From NCBI GenBank assembly GCA_001972305.1, contig BDDD01001672.1:120219-184218 (forward strand): a stretch of 64,000 nt of DNA. Direction: 5' to 3'. Made by a program: the position numbers and the translations under genes. Below, one piece after another: positions 57,986 to 64,000 of the stretch (position 1 is its first letter; each line of letters opens with the position of its first letter). The notes below the pieces were generated by a model. The model did no database searches. It was not told the origin of the DNA and was given only the letters and a program-made list of their open reading frames with translations. The DNA is from Cephalotus follicularis. Lineage: Eukaryota; Streptophyta; Magnoliopsida; Oxalidales; Cephalotaceae.

Positions 57986-59722
57986 CTATGGGTTCTTGCT
58001 GCTGCTGCTCCTCTGGCTGCCGAGGAGCCTCTTCTCTTCGTTTCTCCCTTCTTCCTTAGGGATCATCCCTGTCAACATACTTGCACAGGTGCCCCTTCCG
58101 AATCAGATCTTCGATGTGATTCTTAAACTACCTACACTCCTCAGTGTCGTGACCATGGTCACGGTGGTAGTGGCAGTATTTTTCCGTATTCCTCTTCTCG
58201 GCAGGTGACCTCATCTTCTCTGGCCACTGCATGGGGACCTTGTCTTGTTCCACATCAAGTATTCTAGTGCATGTGTCCAGGAGGGGGGCAAAGTGGTTGT
58301 AGGACGGGATCGGTGCCCCTCCTCTGGATGAGCCTTCTCATCTGGAGAGTTTGTGTCTGAGGTCTTCCTTGGACAAGTCTGGCCTCTCCTTCCTCTTCTT
58401 TCTCCTCTCGGGAGCATTTCGTGAATGCCCCCCTTTCTCTTCCTGATGGCCCGAACTGGGCGTCTTTTGTTTCCTGGCTGCCATCTCTTCCTCGGCATTA
58501 ACATATCATTCTGCTCACCTCAGCAGGTCTACCATGTCCTTGGCCAGTTTCTTCAAAAGAGAGAAAGTGAAGGATGAGTTGCTCCTCAGCCAGTTATTCA
58601 AGGCTACCATTGCAAAGGATGGCTCTAGATCCTTCACTGTGAGAGACTCCCTGTTGAATCTGGTGAGGTAATCTCTCAGTGACTCATCTTTGCCCTACAC
58701 CACATTGATCAGGTGGGTGGAGTTCCTCCTCTGCGTGGTGCTGTTGAGGAACTTAGTTACGAACAGTTCCGTAAACTGATCGAAGTTCTCCACCGAATTC
58801 TTTGCCAAGGTGAAATACCATGACTGGGCAGCTCCAGTCAGTGTCGCTGGGAATCCTCGGCAAAGTGTAGTGTCTGAGGCTTGGTACATCCATATGGCTT
58901 GAATGTAAGAGCGCACATGTTGGATGGGGTCCGTGGACCTGTCATATTTGTGAAGGATTGGGAAGCAAAATCCGTTAGGAACACCCTCTGCCATGATCTC
59001 GGATGTGAAGGGGTGGACGCTGATGTTCTGCACCTCGGACAGATGTCCACTCCCCTGTTTTGCTCCTCGTAACTTTCTTTCTAGCTCAGCAAGCTTTCTG
59101 TTCATTCTTGTTCCACATCATCTATGTTCCTAGCCTTGCTGGAGACACGTGACCCTCCAGCCACTGTGGCTGGGGGGTCGACCCTGCTTCCTCGGGCCGT
59201 ACCAACTCTGCGAGGTGCATTGGAGCGTACTTGCGCCTCTTCTTCTCCTCTGATCTCCTCCCGAGGATCCACATCCATGGCATGATGTTCATGGCGCGCT
59301 CTCCTGGGATCGTTGGGCTAATCCCGAGCAGTTGAGGACTCTGCCCTCTAAGATGCATTGATCTCAGGTCTCCTCCCCAGGGGAATATTATCCCCTGACC
59401 ACCTTGGGGGAAGTTCGTCTCCCCTTGAAGGGTTTCGTCTGGCACCTCGGGGGCACCCCACCTCCACCGCTGGCCTGTGATGCCCGCTCTATCCTCTGCT
59501 ATTTGCTTGGACAGGTCGGGCCTGGCGCTGGTTGGCGAGGTTGGTCGTCAACAGATCTGTGAGATGCTCCATCCCCTGAATAAGCCGGTTGAGCCGCTCC
59601 TCTGTGACGGGGGCTTGTTCTTGGGCCACCATCTAAACGACTTCCGGGAGAGAAGGAGGGACCTCCTGTTGTTGGCAGCTTGAAACTCCCAACAGGTTGT
59701 TGTTGTTCTTCCTTGGAGGCAT
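57986..59722 (-). pseudogene. G6 gag
   Basis: The ATG at 59722 opens MPPRKNNNNLLG a short way inside the PBS. An early TAG follows EVV, then a coiled helix (EERLNRLIQGMEHLTDLLTT), a charged linker and the gag domain (EGVPNGFCFPILHKYDRSTD, HVRSYIQAIWMYQASDTTLC, LTGAAQSWYFTLAKNSVENF, LFVTKFLNSTTQRRNSTHLI). A basic region and a Cys/His segment (KYCHYHRDHGHDTEECR, near 58150), the usual Tat-type knuckle before protease, come next. At least six stops or frame changes are present. Confidence 0.88.
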
Positions 59723-59750
59723 GGCTGTTGATAGCTTTTTGCTGCGCTTC

Positions 59751-59765
59751 CCACAGACAACGCCA
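59751..59765 (-). other. G6 primer-binding site, tRNA not identified
   Basis: On the minus strand TGGCGTTGTCTGTGG lies two bases inside the 5' LTR end. It is clearly not the initiator-Met type. It resembles the TGGCGCC-type sites of Tat and Athila elements with substitutions; I cannot assign the tRNA. Confidence 0.6.
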
Positions 59766-59767
59766 AC

Positions 59768-60647
59768 TGTTGATACAGAAATCCTTCCCTCAACAGTACC
59801 CTTCATTTAAGGGCTTGATTTGTTTAGGGAAACGCTATGATAATGCTCCAAGGAAAAGGTAGAAGGCTGTGGATGTTTCCCTACACAGAAGAGCAAACAC
59901 GTTGAAGGTCCAGGAGGATGTTTTGCCGGGGACACTCCGACGCTCAAGTTAGGCCTTTGCACAGGGAAAACTAGGTTCTTTTGAGAATAAAAATGGCTAA
60001 CCTTTGTTCTAACTGTTGCACTAGTATTTATAGTGCAGGAGTGTAACTGTCCCCTAAGGAAATGACGAGGATCTCGGTCATTTCCCTTGATCTCCGGCTG
60101 ATATGTTGCCACTTTCCATGCAGGTAGTTCATTATATAACTACTTCCTTATTTGGATGAGGGCGAATCCCAGGAAATTAGGCTGGTTTCATGGCCTTATC
60201 CTATAAATTAAGAGGAGGTACTCTGCAACAGGGCTGCCGAGGAAGTTAACCATGGTACTATTGTCGAGGTGATGGGCCTCTTGCTTCCCTTTCACTCCAA
60301 CGTCTTCAATGTCTGGAAGTTGTGTCTGAGACACTGGGTTCTCTGCCAGACTGCCGAGGAGAAGGTCCTCGGCACAGGTGCTTTGAAGGATGGTTTATGC
60401 CCTGTACCCTAAGAGAGCTCCTCGGATCAAAGAGATCCTTGACACAGACGTCATGTGGGGTACTCTTGGTCATGTTAGTACTCATCGGCCCTGGTGTCTG
60501 GCCAAGGTCTGCTCGCTCGCTTCTCTGACTCGCCTTACTGAGCCTCCTCTGACCCATGTCCATGTGAGTTTCAAACCCCCCGGACATATGGCTTCATCCG
60601 AGGAGGACAGGTGTCCTCCTTGATATAAAGAGATTTTCCCCACATCA
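59768..60647 (-). repeat. G6 5' LTR (880 bp)
   Basis: Partner of 49344-50213; ends CCCCACATCA, then the CTAGG duplication. Confidence 0.94.
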
Positions 60648-60652
60648 CTAGG

Positions 60653-60782
60653 CATATTGAATTTGGTACTAAGATGTAAGTGTTGACAAGACTTTCAGTC
60701 TTGGTGTTTTTGAAAAATTAAAATTGTACACACTTGCATCCTAGGACCAAATCGACCGGGAACCCTTGCCAGGTTTCCAACA
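60653..60782 (+). repeat. C3 5' LTR, final part after G6
   Basis: It resumes after the right CTAGG copy and ends ...aggtttccaaca, like the C2 LTR end (tttccatca). Position 60784 onward, gtgctatcagagc, is a one-base-changed version of the usual PBS. Confidence 0.78.
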
Positions 60783-60783
60783 A

Positions 60784-60796
60784 GTGCTATCAGAGC
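60784..60796 (+). other. C3 primer-binding site, mutated
   Basis: gtgctatcagagc against the usual gtggtatcagagc; one G to C change in the primer match. Confidence 0.75.
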
Positions 60797-62880
60797 GATC
60801 CGTTTAATTTCAATTGGATTTTAATTTCGGTTTTTGTGGCTGCTTTGGAATAATTAAAGTACCTGAAATTCTGGTTTAATTCCCTTCCCATAGTTGTTTT
60901 ATAAAATAAATTATTATTTTTCGGGAAACTAGGTTTTAAATAATCTAGTGGGAGGTTTATTGGAGTGTCGGCGCACTTGTGAAATTATTTCGATTGGCCA
61001 TCGGAAATTGAAATTACTTGTGTTTATTTGAAGTCTATAGTGGATGTAGATTTTAAATGTCTTATGCATGATGGCTGGTTATGGGACTGAACCTAGCTTT
61101 TGATTTCTTTTGTGGATGGTTTAATTTGCTTTGTTAACTTGTGCTTTTATTTGGTCTGTAATGTGGTTGCCTGCAAGCACCATTGATTCCTTATTTGTAT
61201 TATTCTCTCTCTCCCTCCCATTTGTATTCTGTTCTTTATTTTTAAATGTATTTTGAGAAATTTCTTTTTGTAAACAAAGAAGAGAAGAATAACAAAGGAG
61301 CTTGTAGAGGAAGATAAAGGAAGTTACAAGACCAAGTGAAGGCCATGTCTGCGTGGTGCATTTTTGTAATAAAGTAGTTTTAAATAGTTCACCTAGGAGA
61401 TCGAGTGGTCACATCGGCATGTGTGATCACTCGTAGATTTAGTCCCTAGCCATGCCATATTTATTTCTAAGTGGGAAATAGGTTGCATGAGATGGATGTT
61501 TTCTTTTTGCAAACAATCCAAACACGTCAAGCATGCTAAGCCGCTCAATTGGATTGGAAGATAAAATCAATATAATTAACGGCATGGTAATATATAAAAT
61601 TTGATGAGACCAAATTCCTCCAACTTGTTAAATAATAAGTCCATAAGTGGTGGGACATAAGGCTGTCCCGTCGTTGGCCTTCCCTAATTTTCGTTGAATG
61701 GTGTGGATATATTTGGGATAGCACTGCACAAGGCAGAGGTCCTCCGTATGACCATTTATGTTCAATTTCAGTACTAAGGGGGTACTAGAAGGAAGTAGCC
61801 ATATTTCGGTACAGATGGCATGCACAAGGGCGGGTATCAAAACGGGTTCATTTCTTTGAGGATTGTGGGTTCAGACTTATACCGAGTTCATACTATTGGC
61901 ACAACACACTGTTGTGGATTGTATGGGTCGTGAGGCCGGAACTTGTATCGGATCTTACACTGAGGGCAAGAGGTCCTAATGTAAATGGGCACTCGTGTCT
62001 AACTATCTTGATATTATGGCGGTTCATGCACACGGCTGGGGTCATGATAAAGAGAGATAGATTCTGATCCCCACTAGGAGGCAAGAGGCTTCTCGAGTTC
62101 CACATTTGAGGTGTGGGATACGATTAGAATATTGGGAGGAGCCATAATTACAAAAGACCAAGGATTATGGTAATAACATAAATGGAATGATCTGTTAATA
62201 TTCTCCTTCTTTTTCCTCATATAGGTTGTTAGTTTTATACATACTTGATTATATATTCAAATTGGCAGACAACACAAACCAACTTTAAACACGTTTAACA
62301 CTCCAAAACTTGAACACCCGTATTTCACTGAATGGAAACACGTTTAGCGTAAAATTCTCACGAGCGTGAGAGTCGCTCATGTCATGACTGAGATAACCCC
62401 GAGCTAGTGACCGATGTATCCGACCATCACAAGGCCAGTTGGGCTATATGGTGGAATGACGATTATCGAGCTCGTACCCTATCAACTATTGGTATGTTGC
62501 CACAATTTCGCATGATCGGGTTGTGCACTCACGGACCTTGTGTGTCATGCTTACACAACTCAAGGAGTTGTATGGCACCCAGTCGAGGATTGTAAAGGTA
62601 GATTTTGACCAAGAGAGGTCATGATCATTTGTGATGTCTCGATTTCCTACTTGAATAATCTCAAGGGGAGATAGATCAAGTGAATCGAAGTTCCAAGGGT
62701 GAAAAAGGCAATTAGTGCAAAGGGATTCCATTCTAGATAGGATCTAAAAGTTTTATATGGAATTTGCCTACTTCTGTTGTCAGAAGCCAAGGCAATTGGA
62801 AGAGATTATAATATGTTCCTATAGTCCAGAGCCGAAAATACCTTATGGTTAGGTACTTTCATGTTTTATCTAGTTTACAA
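60797..62880 (+). other. C3 leader and gag region, no readable gene
   Basis: By position this should hold leader and gag of C3. I could not read a gag domain in any frame; stops are dense and the composition is AT-rich. No array, inverted repeat or other structure stood out. Confidence 0.45.
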
Positions 62881-64000
62881 TGTAAGTTCAATTTGAGTAG
62901 TTGGCTCAGATTGTGAGACTAACATTTGTAACTCTTTGCAGGTTGCTTAGAGACGCTAGACAGCTAAGAGAGCTGATAAAGCTATGGACAGGTGCCATGG
63001 TGATGCATCGAGGATTCACACCTATGTAGTTGGTGTTTATGAATTGTATATTTTTGTAAATGGTTATGTAATAAAGATTTGATCTCTGTATATAAAGAAC
63101 ATTGTACGGAATTTTGTTTCTACGTAATATATGTGTAAGATGAGCTGGAAGCTCAAAATTTTTGGTAGAAATTCTTAGTCTTATACATTTCAATGTTCTA
63201 GTTAGTGCAAGAGGCACGTGGACAGAAGAGATCTATGTCTTATACAATTACCATAACATTATATTAACAATTCAAAGGAACAAATTAATAAAAGATATAA
63301 ATCCTTCATAATTATTGCATTGTTGATTAGGTCATCCTAGAGATGCTAGGAAAACACAATGGTTAAGGATGATCTATGAGGACATCCAGGACATGTGGTC
63401 TTCTCCAACGTGTGCACCATGTTTGATTGGTGTGATGACCAAATCTCCCTTCTCCGTGCGAGGAGATAGGACGGTGGACATATTAGGTTAAGTCCACACC
63501 GACGGTAGTAAACCAATATCAGTTAATGCAAATGGATATTTTGACTGCTTCAATACCACCATCGGTGTTTTATCACAATTTTGGGTAAGTGTTTCAAGAG
63601 GAAAACAAGTCTAAAATCCTAAGAAAGAGTCATGGATTTATGACTAAATGTAGATAATGGTAAGGTCCATTATGTCTTTTACACATCTTCCAAATCTTTT
63701 TCTGGGTAATGCACTGCAGTTGGCAGAGCATATCCTAATCCGGATTCCTTTGAGATCTGTTCCCTCTGATATCGAGAGGATATCATCTTATCACATAGAT
63801 CCTAGATGGAGGAAACCCAACCTAGACCGTTTGAGGGTTAAGGTTGTCCAGTTTATATAAGAAGGCAGAAACCTTCTAAGCTGGAGGTACGATGGAGACG
63901 TTTCCAGTTTGTGGAATATTCTAAGATGTGCTTAGGATATTACTTCTACCATCCCTGCGAACAAATATGGTTTTGTTTCGCGTACTGCAAAATTCCTAGA
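62881..64000 (+). pseudogene. C3 copia protease-integrase remnant
   Basis: Nucleotides 62910-62960 match the C1 protease region (taacatttgtaactctttgc is shared exactly), and about 63300-63500 match the C1 pre-integrase region (catgtttgattgg, gaccaaatctcccttct). The end, from about 63650, matches the C1 integrase C-terminal part (atgtcttttac, aacccaacctaga, gttgtccag). Stops and indels occur every few codons; the catalytic aspartate context is lost (TNICNS without DTG). The remnant runs off the window. Confidence 0.8.

Larger units (their letters stand above)
49344..60647 (-). mobile_element. G6: Tat-lineage gypsy element with antisense gene (11.3 kb)
   Basis: Two LTRs (49344-50213 and 59768-60647) begin TGTTGATAC and end CCCCACATCA on the plus strand. 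They are flanked by a perfect CTAGG duplication (49339-49343 and 60648-60652). Reading right to left: PBS, gag, protease, RT, RNase H, a second RNase H, integrase, then an antisense gene between pol and the 3' LTR. A second RNase H and an antisense ORF are known marks of Tat-lineage elements. All coding parts carry lesions. It inserted into the C3 5' LTR. Confidence 0.94.
46819..64000 (+). mobile_element. C3: copia element running off the window, split by G6
   Basis: Its 5' LTR starts TGTTAGATTAGGG at 46819 and is interrupted by G6. It ends near 60782, before a degenerate PBS. A highly decayed internal region follows, with copia protease and integrase traces from about 62880. It is the same family as C1, in the same orientation. 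It inserted into G5 pol. Confidence 0.82.

Noticed and set aside
61628-62731. Short frames in the C3 internal region
   Set aside because: No gag or other domain recognisable; stop-dense decayed sequence.

Overview
This is a window of flowering-plant nuclear repeat DNA. I see no host protein gene, tRNA or rRNA. Almost everything recognisable is LTR retrotransposon: Ty3/gypsy chromoviruses, one Tat-lineage gypsy element and Ty1/copia elements. There is also one small hAT-type DNA transposon. All protein-coding parts are broken by stops, frameshifts or deletions, as expected of old heterochromatic repeats. Most primer-binding sites read TGGTATCAGAG(C), the usual match to initiator tRNA-Met in plant LTR elements. 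I cannot name the species. The labels G0-G7 and C1-C3 below are mine.

Layout, left to right. 1-1143 is a minus-strand gypsy pol fragment (G0), followed to about 4751 by LTR-like, array-rich sequence. 4752-6588 is a plus-strand gag-PR-RT fragment joined directly to the middle of an LTR; 6589-13585 is element G1 of the same family (truncated 5' LTR, PBS, gag, integrase, PPT, full 3' LTR), whose central pol is deleted. 13586-15342 is unassigned LTR-like DNA. 15343 to about 24740 is copia element C1, split by a 650-bp hAT element (16985-17634, 8-bp target duplication) and by a 2951-bp solo gypsy LTR (18511-21461). From about 24760 a deep nest begins: G7 gag fragment, containing G5 (LTR from 24989), containing G4 (26062-42576, perfect CATAA duplication), containing copia C2 (from 31693), containing G3 (33204-38595). 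G5 pol resumes at 44688 and is interrupted at 46819 by copia C3, whose 5' LTR contains the Tat element G6 (49344-60647, perfect CTAGG duplication). C3 continues to the end of the window.

The most unusual signal is not a gene. Many of these unrelated elements carry arrays of 10-bp palindromes centred on GTCGAC (CAGTCGACTG or GCGTCGACGC and their transition derivatives). The palindromes are set at steps of mostly 19-22 bp, with recurring 28-29 bp steps, and are separated by spacers that differ from one to the next. The arrays occur in at least four gypsy LTR groups, in a copia LTR and its leader, and in the hAT element. In G1 and G4 the two LTRs of one element differ by exactly one unit. A further LTR (G5) has its own 25-bp-phased array. 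I know of no described system matching this, but no database search was possible.

A second point of interest is the antisense gene of G6 (50831-53265). It has two predicted short GT-AG introns that keep the reading frame, and a poly(A) signal follows it.
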